Assembly: GCA_051878935.1 (NCBI GenBank)
Contig: JBJELB010000003.1
Location: 1-21,159 of the forward strand
From: CANQDT01 sp051878935
Lineage (GTDB): Bacteria > Bacillota > Clostridia > Lachnospirales > Lachnospiraceae
Direction: 5' to 3'
DNA: 21,159 nucleotides
A model generated the notes under the pieces. The model was not told the origin of the DNA and searched no databases. It saw only the letters and a program-made list of their open reading frames with translations. How positions within the stretch are numbered: the first letter of the stretch is position 1; every line of letters begins with the position of its first letter. The position numbers and the translations under genes were made by a program. Positions 15,782 to 21,159 of the stretch are shown one piece after another.

Positions 15782-16272
15782 TTTCCGTTTCTCCTTTTCT
15801 CCTGATTGCGATATGACAACCGTTTTCTCTCCGTATAAATCCAATAGATTTCAAAGACGAGATAACCTAGCAGACCGCCCACGGTATTTAAGAATAAATC
15901 ATCTACATCAAACACTCCCACTTTTGTTACCAATTGAATGGTTTCGATGGAAAAGCTAAACAGGAATGTTGCAAATACCGCCTGAAAGACATTAAACTTC
16001 TTACGAATCATCGGCAGATAAAAGCCAAACGGGGTAAAAGCCAGACAATTACCAAACAAATTCACAACCCAATCCTCGAAACTCAAATACTGTCTTCCAT
16101 ACCAAAATAGCTTAATCGAATGAAACAATTCCAGATTATAATGATAGTCCTGATAGCCAATATTCCGGTCATATCGCTCACTAAATAATACATAATAGCC
16201 AATTAAAAGAATATAAATAACTAATCCTATGGTTCCCCACAAGCGAAATTTCTTTTTTCGTTTACTTCCCAT
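15778..16272 (-). CDS. VanZ-like family membrane protein
   Basis: This 164-residue membrane protein begins with a basic segment (GSKRKKKFR) and has about four transmembrane helices, near residues 10-30, 65-85, 93-112 and 120-145. Between the last ones lies the family pattern NLFGNCLAFTPFGFYLP, then SFSIETIQLVTKVGVFDVDD and LFLNTVGGLLGY. VanZ-like proteins are widespread; the name-giving member gives low-level teicoplanin resistance, but the biochemical role is unknown and resistance should not be assumed here. The stop overlaps the start of the HD gene (ATGA), so the two are translationally coupled. No clear promoter is visible in the 84 bp upstream. Confidence 0.88.
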   Translation of the reverse strand: MGSKRKKKFRLWGTIGLVIYILLIGYYVLFSERYDRNIGYQDYHYNLELFHSIKLFWYGRQYLSFEDWVVNLFGNCLAFTPFGFYLPMIRKKFNVFQAVFATFLFSFSIETIQLVTKVGVFDVDDLFLNTVGGLLGYLVFEIYWIYTERKRLSYRNQEKRRNGK

Positions 16273-16309
16273 TTCTAAACTTCTTTCTAGTCAAGTATTC
16301 ACAAAAAAC

Positions 16310-16350
16310 GATAAAAACAGGATAAAAAACATTTCTGCTTTTCATCCTGT
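16310..16350 (-). terminator. Terminator after degV
   Basis: On the minus strand acaggat pairs with atcctgt, and A/T pairs (gaaaa with tttttt) extend the stem inward around a small loop. TTTTTATCG follows. It begins 7 nt after the degV stop and separates degV from the vanZ group. Confidence 0.7.
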
Positions 16351-16356
16351 ATCTAT

Positions 16357-17238
16357 TTATGAGCGTTTTTTTGCAAGTGTCATCGCAATGCCGACAGCAC
16401 CTTTTCCTACATGAGTACAGATATTGAGCGAAAGCGGCTCAATACGGCAGACTTCAACTTCCGGAAATTCTTCCCTTAACCGCTCCTGATATGTTTCCGC
16501 TTCTTCCAATGCTCCCGCATGTGCTACAAAAAGACATAACGTGTGGGTATCCCTATAGGATGCAAAGCGTTCCGTAATATCCGTACGGAGAGCATCCACC
16601 ATCACCTGTTTTGCTTTGTTGGCACCACGCACTTTCTTATATGCATCAATCAATCCACCCTGAATCTGCAATACCGGACGAATATTTAAAAACTGTCCTA
16701 ATGCAGCTGCTGTAGGAGTTACTCTTCCTCCTTTTACCAGATATTTCAAATCATCCACTGTCAGATACACACTGGCAAGAAGTCCATCCTCTTCCAATGC
16801 TTCCTTAATCTGTTCTGCACGCATTCCCTGTTGCACCAATGCCAAAGCATCCACAACAGACTGTTTCTGCAAAACAGAAATTCTTTTGTTATCTACTACA
16901 AACACACGGCCTTGATACTGTTCTTCCTGACTTAAACTTGCAGCAGAACTGTATGTCCCACTTAACGCACTTGCCATCGGGATATAGACAACTTCATCAT
17001 ATTTCTCAAGCAGGTTCGTCCATGTATCAATCAGCATACCAAGAGAAGGTTGTGCTGTTGTAATATCTGCACCGGACAACTGTTTTTCAAAAAACTCTTC
17101 TTCTGTCAAGGATACCCCTTCATAATACTCTTCACCATCTATAATGATCATCATAGGAATCACATGAACTCCTAATTCTTTCGCTGCATCCTGTGTAATA
17201 CCACTATTGCTGTCAGTCAAGATCGCTATTGAACTCAT
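16357..17238 (-). CDS. DegV family fatty-acid-binding protein
   Basis: DegV proteins bind a fatty acid between two alpha/beta domains; in Gram-positives the FakB relatives present it to the kinase FakA for use in phospholipids. The 293-residue length is typical. Visible family motifs are ILTDSNSGIT at the N-terminus, VIPMMIIIDGEEYYEG, the lipid-head-binding TTAQPS (near residue 60), MASALSGTYSSA (near 95), DDLKYLVKGGRVT (near 163) and a C-terminal HVGKGAVGIA. No FakA gene is nearby, so the specific partner is unknown. A GAGGAG site precedes ATG, and the gene has its own promoter and terminator, so it is independent of the spoVA operon upstream. Confidence 0.93.
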   Translation of the reverse strand: MSSIAILTDSNSGITQDAAKELGVHVIPMMIIIDGEEYYEGVSLTEEEFFEKQLSGADITTAQPSLGMLIDTWTNLLEKYDEVVYIPMASALSGTYSSAASLSQEEQYQGRVFVVDNKRISVLQKQSVVDALALVQQGMRAEQIKEALEEDGLLASVYLTVDDLKYLVKGGRVTPTAAALGQFLNIRPVLQIQGGLIDAYKKVRGANKAKQVMVDALRTDITERFASYRDTHTLCLFVAHAGALEEAETYQERLREEFPEVEVCRIEPLSLNICTHVGKGAVGIAMTLAKKRS

Positions 17239-17274
17239 TTCTACACTCTCCTCACTTATCCAAGACTAGTAGAA

Positions 17275-17303
17275 ATTGTATCATTATTTTATGAAAAAAA
17301 CAA
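17275..17303 (-). promoter_or_regulatory. Promoter of degV
   Basis: On the minus strand TACAAT (17275-17280) lies exactly 17 bp from TTGTTT (17298-17303). The start point would be about 30 nt before the degV ATG. The T-run of the -35 coincides with the possible terminator of spoVAC. Confidence 0.65.
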
Positions 17304-17323
17304 CCTTGCTTATGATATTCATA
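17292..17323 (-). terminator. Possible weak terminator after spoVAC
   Basis: Minus strand: TTATGA pairs with TCATAA around a 3-nt loop, then about 9 nt later a run of seven T. The stem is short and AT-rich and it includes part of the spoVAC stop, so its efficiency is doubtful. Confidence 0.35.
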
Positions 17324-17771
17324 ACATTTGTACTATCCAGTATATAACACCAACACACCAACTGGTAAATATCCCATATAAAATGACAGGACCCGCTATT
17401 GTAAATATTTTTACTCCAATACCAAACACCTGTCCCTCCGTCTGAAATTCTATCGCCGGGGCCGCAACAGAATTTGCAAATCCGGTAATTGGCACCAGAC
17501 ATCCGGCACCACCGAACTTCGCCAGCTTTTGATACAGGTTAAACCCGGTAAATAATACACTCAGGAACACCAGAGAAATCGTCACACACGCGGCTGATTC
17601 CGTCTTTCCTAATCCAATACTGTTTTGACAAAACTGGGAAATCATCTCCCCCAGCAGACAGATCAGCCCACCTATCAGAAATGCTTTCGCACAATTAGCC
17701 ATGCAGCTATGAGTCGGTGTTACCTGCTTCACATATTCATTGTATTGTTCATTACTAGGTTCTTTTATCAT
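17319..17771 (-). CDS. spoVAC: Stage V sporulation protein AC
   Basis: SpoVAC is an inner-membrane protein of spores that takes part in moving calcium-dipicolinic acid into the forespore and out at germination; in Bacillus it behaves as a mechanosensitive channel. The 150-residue length matches. A soluble N-terminus (EQYNEYVKQVTPTHS) leads into about four or five hydrophobic helices. The family signatures CAKAFLIGGLICLLGE and GCLVPITGFANSVAAPAIEF are present. The gene follows spoVAB by 10 bp with an AGGAGG site. spoVAD and spoVAE, which usually follow, are absent: degV comes next on the same strand. Confidence 0.95.
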   Translation of the reverse strand: MIKEPSNEQYNEYVKQVTPTHSCMANCAKAFLIGGLICLLGEMISQFCQNSIGLGKTESAACVTISLVFLSVLFTGFNLYQKLAKFGGAGCLVPITGFANSVAAPAIEFQTEGQVFGIGVKIFTIAGPVILYGIFTSWCVGVIYWIVQML

Positions 17772-17781
17772 ATTTGTCCTC

Positions 17782-18195
17782 CTAAAACATAAAATATAGT
17801 GTAAATGATCCTATCAGCTTACCAAATGCAAATGCATACACCAGATAAGGCAATCCCTTTCTGAGACGATACCGTCGTGCAAAAATCGGAATTGCATTGA
17901 CTATTTCCTCAAGGGCCACAGCCAGCCCGCCTACATAAATTCCCGCAAACAATCCATACAATATGATGAACGGATACCCCAGGTGAACCGGGATGTCATA
18001 AAGATTCATCAGATTTCCGCCTATCGTCCCAAGAATCACGGAATTCTCATAGGCATACACATGATCAACGGTTTTCGATAACGTTGCCAGCCGGGGAATC
18101 ACACCTAACATCGTGATAACAGCAACATATCCTCCTGCAATGATCATCCCCGATGCTATCCCTACCACTGCCAAAAACACATAGTTAATCCACAT
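17782..18195 (-). CDS. spoVAB: Stage V sporulation protein AB
   Basis: SpoVAB is a small polytopic membrane protein of the spoVA operon, thought to help dipicolinic acid uptake into spores. The 137 residues are almost entirely hydrophobic, with about four helices. Characteristic segments are GVIPRLATLSKTVDHVYAYE, VILGTIGGN, GLFAGIYVGGLAVALEEIVN and AFGKLIGS. I prefer the ATG at 18195 with AGAGGA about 8 nt upstream; a TTG directly before it (18198) is the other option. It overlaps the end of spoVAA by 11 bp. Confidence 0.93.
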   Translation of the reverse strand: MWINYVFLAVVGIASGMIIAGGYVAVITMLGVIPRLATLSKTVDHVYAYENSVILGTIGGNLMNLYDIPVHLGYPFIILYGLFAGIYVGGLAVALEEIVNAIPIFARRYRLRKGLPYLVYAFAFGKLIGSFTLYFMF

Positions 18196-18808
18196 CAATC
18201 AATTCCTCTTTCCGGTCAGCTCCTATAATAAAGGTATCATTGACATTTTTCTCATACATCCTCATCTGTACTTCAAATGGCGTTGGATCGTCCGACAGAC
18301 GTTTCTTTGCCACATGATTAAAAAATACAATAACACCAATTGCCAGACCTATGGAATATGTTAATTGCAGGATTCCCGGTCCCTGTGCCGGTTTTCCGAT
18401 GACGAGATTATAAATCTGGTCAAAAAGTGTATCTGCACTGATATCTGTATTGTATGCCATGATGGAAAATGCGGATCCAAAGAAACCAACCAGACAAATA
18501 GAAGCTATTTTACAGTATCGAACCCACTTCTTCTCTGTCTTTGCAGCCTTGTAATACAAGATACAATCCAGTTCCCCCATATTCATAATCATCGTATCCG
18601 GATATTTTTTCTCAATCTCTTCTACAATTTTTAAAACAGACAATACTTTTTTATCATTTGGATAGTGTTCAAAATAAATGATGGGTATCTGTTCTGCTCC
18701 ATGTTTGATATCCGGATCGGTACAGTAGATACTGGCAATATCCTTCACTGTTAATACCTTCTTATGAAAGCACTGACTTTGTGCTACCTTCAAATATAGT
18801 GTTGCCAT
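18185..18808 (-). CDS. spoVAA: Stage V sporulation protein AA
   Basis: SpoVAA is a membrane protein of the spoVA locus, required in Bacillus for dipicolinic acid uptake. The 207-residue product has a soluble N-terminal ~110 residues (TLYLKVAQSQ, KVLTVKDIASIY) and then two membrane segments, near 115-135 and 160-180. The intervening MAYNTDISADTLFDQIYNLV and GPGILQLTYSIGLAIGVIVF match the layout of the Bacillus protein. I start at MATLYLK because AGGAGA lies just upstream; an earlier in-frame ATG at 18850 would overlap the -10 and has no site. The sigma-G-like promoter at 18838-18868 directly precedes it. Confidence 0.93.
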   Translation of the reverse strand: MATLYLKVAQSQCFHKKVLTVKDIASIYCTDPDIKHGAEQIPIIYFEHYPNDKKVLSVLKIVEEIEKKYPDTMIMNMGELDCILYYKAAKTEKKWVRYCKIASICLVGFFGSAFSIMAYNTDISADTLFDQIYNLVIGKPAQGPGILQLTYSIGLAIGVIVFFNHVAKKRLSDDPTPFEVQMRMYEKNVNDTFIIGADRKEELIDVD

Positions 18809-18837
18809 AATCTCTCCTCTGTTTCTAAGATTGAGAG

Positions 18838-18868
18838 TAGTATGAAACAATCAAAGGAATTTTATTCA
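18838..18868 (-). promoter_or_regulatory. Sigma-G (or sigma-F) promoter of spoVAA-spoVAB-spoVAC
   Basis: On the minus strand TGAATA (18863-18868) and CATACTA (18838-18844) are separated by 18 bp. This agrees fully with the forespore sigma-G consensus from Bacillus. The -35 overlaps the sigF stop codon (TATGAATAA). Bacillus spoVA is sigma-G dependent, so spoVAA-AC can be expressed late in the forespore independently of the spoIIA promoter. Sigma-F recognises related sequences and could contribute. Confidence 0.8.
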
Positions 18869-19581
18869 TAAAAACGGCTCTTCATTTTTGCCAGAATTCG
18901 CTTCTCCATCCGGCTAGCCTGTGCCTGACTGACACCGAGAAGTGTCGCTATCTCTGTCTGTGTTTTCCCATCATAATAACGCAAATGAATCAGGTTTCGT
19001 TCTTTTTCAGACAACGTTTCCATCAACTGACTTAATACCATTTGGTTTATCACTACTTCCGTATAATCCTCGGTATCCGCCAGTTTCTCTCCTAACGGAA
19101 TCTCACTTCCATCACTTTGATATACACTTTGTGACAAAGAAGCAATGCTTTTCCCTGCTTCCTGTGCCATCACAATTTCCTCAATACTTAAACCCGTTCG
19201 TTCCACGATATCCTGCAGAGTTGCCTCCCTGCCGGTTTCTTTTTCATAGCGTTCCTTTGCCTGATGAATCTTCCATTCATTTTCTTTAATCGAACGGGAG
19301 ACGCGAAGCATCCCGCCGTCCCGTAAAAAGCGTTGTATTTCTCCCTGTATCATAGGAACCGCATAGGTTGAAAAGCGCACATCAAACCGAAAATCAAAGT
19401 GCAGAATTGCCTTTAGCAATCCAACGGAACCGATTTGTATCAAATCTTCCCATTCACATCCACGATTTAAAAATCTTCGTGCAACATTATGTACCAACCC
19501 CATATGCTGAGATACAAGTGTTTCTCTGGCCGTCATATCGCCTTTCTGTGACGCTCTGATTAAACGAATGGTTTCCTCCAT
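18862..19581 (-). CDS. sigF: Forespore-specific RNA polymerase sigma-F factor
   Basis: Sigma-F (SpoIIAC) is the first compartment-specific sigma factor and turns on early forespore genes. The 239 residues are slightly shorter than the Bacillus protein. Region 2 shows LVSQHMGLVHNVARRF, EWEDLIQIGSVGLLKAI and RFSTYAVPMIQGEIQRFLRD; region 4 has LSEKERNLIHLRYY and the helix-turn-helix TQTEIATLLGVSQAQASRME. The start overlaps the end of spoIIAB by 22 bp, indicating coupled synthesis with its anti-sigma factor. The gene order spoIIAA-spoIIAB-sigF-spoVAA is that of Bacillus. Confidence 0.97.
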   Translation of the reverse strand: MEETIRLIRASQKGDMTARETLVSQHMGLVHNVARRFLNRGCEWEDLIQIGSVGLLKAILHFDFRFDVRFSTYAVPMIQGEIQRFLRDGGMLRVSRSIKENEWKIHQAKERYEKETGREATLQDIVERTGLSIEEIVMAQEAGKSIASLSQSVYQSDGSEIPLGEKLADTEDYTEVVINQMVLSQLMETLSEKERNLIHLRYYDGKTQTEIATLLGVSQAQASRMEKRILAKMKSRFYE

Positions 19582-20009
19582 TTTTCAACACCTATATTCT
19601 TTTTCATAATTACTTTTGTCCCCTGCCCGGGAACCGATTCTACCACCACTTCATCCATAAAAGCTTCCATAAAGGAAAATCCCATACCGGAACGCTCCAG
19701 CTCCGGCTTTGACGTATACAATGGTGTCATGGCCTGCGCCACATCCTCCATGCCGATTCCATGATCAGTAACAATGAAAGTCAGTTCCATACCATTAGCA
19801 TATCCGGTAATTGTTATATTCCCTTCCTTTTTCTCATAACCGTGAATAATTGAATTTGTTACCGCTTCTGATATCGCTGTCTTGAGATCTCCCAATTCTT
19901 CTAATGTAGGATTCAACGGTGCGGCAAAGGCTGCCACAACCATTCTGGAAAAACTTTCGTTTTCCGGTATCGCTTTCATGGTAATTTCCATTTCATTCGT
20001 AAACTTCAT
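19560..20009 (-). CDS. spoIIAB: Anti-sigma-F factor / serine kinase SpoIIAB
   Basis: SpoIIAB binds and inhibits sigma-F, and phosphorylates the anti-anti-sigma factor SpoIIAA with ATP. The 149-residue GHKL-type kinase has the N-box SEAVTNSIIHGYE (47-59), the G1 box DHGIGMED (82-89) and the G2 box RSGMGFSFME (106-115), preceded by TSKPELE. The N-terminal NESFSRMVVAAFAA and LEELGDLKTA match the family. An AAAGGAGG site lies about 5 nt before the ATG. It follows spoIIAA by 11 bp. Confidence 0.97.
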   Translation of the reverse strand: MKFTNEMEITMKAIPENESFSRMVVAAFAAPLNPTLEELGDLKTAISEAVTNSIIHGYEKKEGNITITGYANGMELTFIVTDHGIGMEDVAQAMTPLYTSKPELERSGMGFSFMEAFMDEVVVESVPGQGTKVIMKKNIGVEKWRKPFV

Positions 20010-20020
20010 AAGCTCCTCCT

Positions 20021-20356
20021 TTACAAAGATGCCAAAACATCCCGTTCATTTTCTTTGATATAAATGATTTTATTAAGCCCCGACATCAAAAAGATTCTTC
20101 TTACTGCAGGCTGTATTCCCATCACAAAAATCTTTCCACCGGAATAATGCAGTTTCTCATATCTCCCCATAATCAACCCTATTCCGGAACTGTCCACAAA
20201 CTCTGTTTCTGAAAAATCAAACGCAATATGCTGCACCTGATGCGTAACCAGATAACCATCTATTTCCTTTTTTATTATGTCCGTTTGATAATGATCCAAT
20301 TCCTTTTGAATCGGAACAAATAGACATTTTTTTATCACCCTATACTTTTTCTCCAT
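20021..20356 (-). CDS. spoIIAA: Anti-sigma-F factor antagonist SpoIIAA
   Basis: SpoIIAA is a STAS-domain protein that, when unphosphorylated, frees sigma-F from SpoIIAB. The 111-residue product contains the phosphorylatable DSSGIG motif (55-60) followed by LIMGRYEKL, and the usual C-terminal region AVRRIFLMSGLNKII. I use the ATG at 20356 (MEKKYRV), which has GAGGAG about 8 nt upstream; a GTG five codons earlier would lie inside that site. Only 27 bp separate the ATG from the palindromic element, so no ordinary promoter fits between the two. Confidence 0.96.
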   Translation of the reverse strand: MEKKYRVIKKCLFVPIQKELDHYQTDIIKKEIDGYLVTHQVQHIAFDFSETEFVDSSGIGLIMGRYEKLHYSGGKIFVMGIQPAVRRIFLMSGLNKIIYIKENERDVLASL

Positions 20357-20383
20357 ACTTTCACTCCTCACCTGTTATTTTGC

Positions 20384-20798
20384 AAAAAATATGTCGCATT
20401 TGCCCCGGTGGGCTGCCGCTGACTGCGGTGCGTATCTGTTTTTTCGCTGACACCCCGGTTTTTTAGAAAGACAGCACTCCAATGGTCATCACGCAACGCG
20501 CCGTTGAGTTGTCTGAGTCAACCGCTAGTGATTTCAGTATCTTTTTTTGGTAAGCTTTCGCACGATTTCAAACGTAGCGGTGCGTAAGCTCCTAAAATAC
20601 AGGAGCTAAGCACCGACGTTTTCAAACGACCAAAAAAAGATACATGAAACACTGCTGGTTGACGAGTTGGCTCATAAGGCGCGTAATAAAGCGTGATGGA
20701 CATGGAGTGCCATGTCTTTCTTAAACCGGAAAACGGTGCAAGAAAAAACAGATACGTACCGCAGTCAGCGTCAGCCCACCGGGGCAAACGATATTTTT
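20384..20798. repeat. Near-palindromic repeat element, complete copy (MITE-like)
   Basis: The gene-free stretch 20357-20853 is mostly this element. Its ends are inverted repeats: aaaaaatatgtcg (20384-20396) against cgatattttt (20789-20798), with ccccggtgggctg and ctgactgcggt.cgtatctg following on each side. The two halves stay imperfectly complementary all the way inward. At the centre 15 bp (20537-20551) pair perfectly with 20629-20643, and 20571-20593 pair with 20601-20620 around a 7-nt loop, with small interior loops. RNA or single-stranded DNA would form a very long hairpin. No transposase is encoded. The outer 55 bp recur inverted at 1-55. The type is unknown to me; a non-autonomous transposon-like element is the best guess. 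Confidence 0.85.
20571..20620. repeat. Central hairpin of the palindromic element
   Basis: aacgt, cggtgc and agctcct (20571-20593) pair in order with aggagct, gcaccg and acgtt (20601-20620), with a 7-nt loop (aaaatac) and two small interior loops. It is the best-paired part of the element together with the outer 15-bp arm at 20537-20551/20629-20643. Confidence 0.8.
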
Positions 20799-20838
20799 AA
20801 AAAAAGCCACCGGACAGTTTCCCATCCGATGGCTTTTA
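20798..20838 (-). terminator. Rho-independent terminator of the rplL operon
   Basis: On the minus strand aaaagccatcgga pairs with tccggtggctttt around a short loop (tgggaaactg), followed by a run of T. It starts 16 nt after the rplL stop. The end of the palindromic element follows its T-run directly. Confidence 0.9.
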
Positions 20839-20853
20839 AAATCATTCATATAA

Positions 20854-21159
20854 TTATTTAAGAGTAACTTTAGCACCTTCAGCCTCAAGCTTAGCTTTGA
20901 TGTCTTCAGCTTCTTCTTTCGTTGCACCCTCTTTTAATACTTTTGGAGCACCATCTACTACTTCTTTAGCTTCTTTTAAGCCTAAGCCTGTAGCTTCACG
21001 AACAACTTTGATAACTTTAACTTTGTTAGGACCTACTTCTGTAAGTTCTACATCAAATTCATCTTTTTCAGCTGCTGCTTCACCAGCACCTGCTGCGCCT
21101 GCTGCTGCAACTACAACACCTGCTGCTGCAGATACACCAAATTCTTCTTCACATGCTTT
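20854..21159 (-). CDS. rplL: 50S ribosomal protein L7/L12, 3' part
   Basis: Only the last 101 codons are in the window; about 20-25 N-terminal residues lie beyond the right edge. The visible protein starts in KACEEEFGVSAAAG, passes through the alanine-rich hinge, and has the conserved C-terminal domain (EKDEFDVELTEVG, KVIKVVREATGLGLKEAKE, VVDGAPKVLKEGATKEEAE) ending in KVTLK. L7/L12 forms the ribosomal stalk that recruits translation GTPases. The rest of the operon (rplJ and others) would lie to the right. A strong terminator follows the stop. Confidence 0.98.
   Translation of the reverse strand, partial: KACEEEFGVSAAAGVVVAAAGAAGAGEAAAEKDEFDVELTEVGPNKVKVIKVVREATGLGLKEAKEVVDGAPKVLKEGATKEEAEDIKAKLEAEGAKVTLK

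Noticed and set aside
15778..16272. Antibiotic-resistance role for the VanZ-like gene
   Set aside because: No vanA/vanH/vanX or two-component partners are near, and VanZ-like proteins are common in non-resistant bacteria.
20393..20399. TGTCGCA as a Spo0A box in front of spoIIAA
   Set aside because: One mismatch to the core, a single box only, and the word belongs to the repeat end that also occurs behind tRNA-Trp.
20571..20610. AGGAGC...GAAAT in the element (minus strand) as a sigma-H promoter for spoIIAA
   Set aside because: The spacing is about two bases off and the -10 core GAAT is not intact.
20518..20787. 89-residue open frame on the minus strand inside the palindromic element
   Set aside because: It lies wholly within the repeat, reads through both arms and the central hairpin, has no ribosome binding site, and its composition looks like a chance frame.
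20721..20927. 68-residue minus-strand frame across the rplL terminator
   Set aside because: It overlaps the real rplL frame and its terminator hairpin in a different phase.
1..21159. CRISPR arrays, prophage, integrase or insertion-sequence transposase genes
   Set aside because: No evenly spaced direct repeats and no such proteins were found in either strand.

Overview
The window looks like chromosomal DNA of a low-GC, endospore-forming Clostridia member, most likely a gut Lachnospiraceae. The indications are a spoIIA-spoVA sporulation cluster, a dockerin-bearing secreted GH95-like glycosidase, strong AGGAGG-type ribosome binding sites and many ATGA-coupled genes. I cannot name the genus. Every gene I support, 19 CDS and one tRNA, lies on the minus strand, so the transcription units are read from high to low coordinates.

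Reading with transcription from the right: the 3' part of rplL (L7/L12) and its terminator are followed by a 415-bp gene-free, near-palindromic element (20384-20798). Directly behind it comes the forespore regulatory operon spoIIAA-spoIIAB-sigF, then spoVAA-spoVAB-spoVAC, which has its own sigma-G-like promoter overlapping the sigF stop codon. spoVAD and spoVAE do not follow. Next come a monocistronic degV, a translationally coupled vanZ / HD-phosphohydrolase / M29-type aminopeptidase group, and a long operon purM-purN-purD-gntR(YtrA type)-clpC-unknown-radA. That operon starts from a promoter embedded in an inverted repeat. The clpC product lacks the middle (M/UVR) domain, and ctsR-mcsA-mcsB, the usual clpC partners in Bacilli, are absent.

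The left quarter holds a secreted 1740-residue multidomain protein: a GH95-like catalytic region, a ricin-type trefoil, a Big_2-like domain, an F5/8C (CBM32-like) domain, an unassigned beta-rich module and a dockerin. It probably cleaves terminal fucose or a related sugar from host or plant glycans. After it come tRNA-Trp with a perfect consensus promoter, its terminator, and at 1-71 the end of a second copy of the same element.

Most of the window is core housekeeping and sporulation. The least explained structure is the repeated palindromic element. Both copies sit just behind a Rho-independent terminator, and one occupies the position where the spoIIA promoter should be. Other points worth a look are the M-domain-less ClpC in an unusual operon, the sigma-G-like promoter, the GH95-like enzyme without the usual DGN motif, and two promoters that carry inverted repeats.
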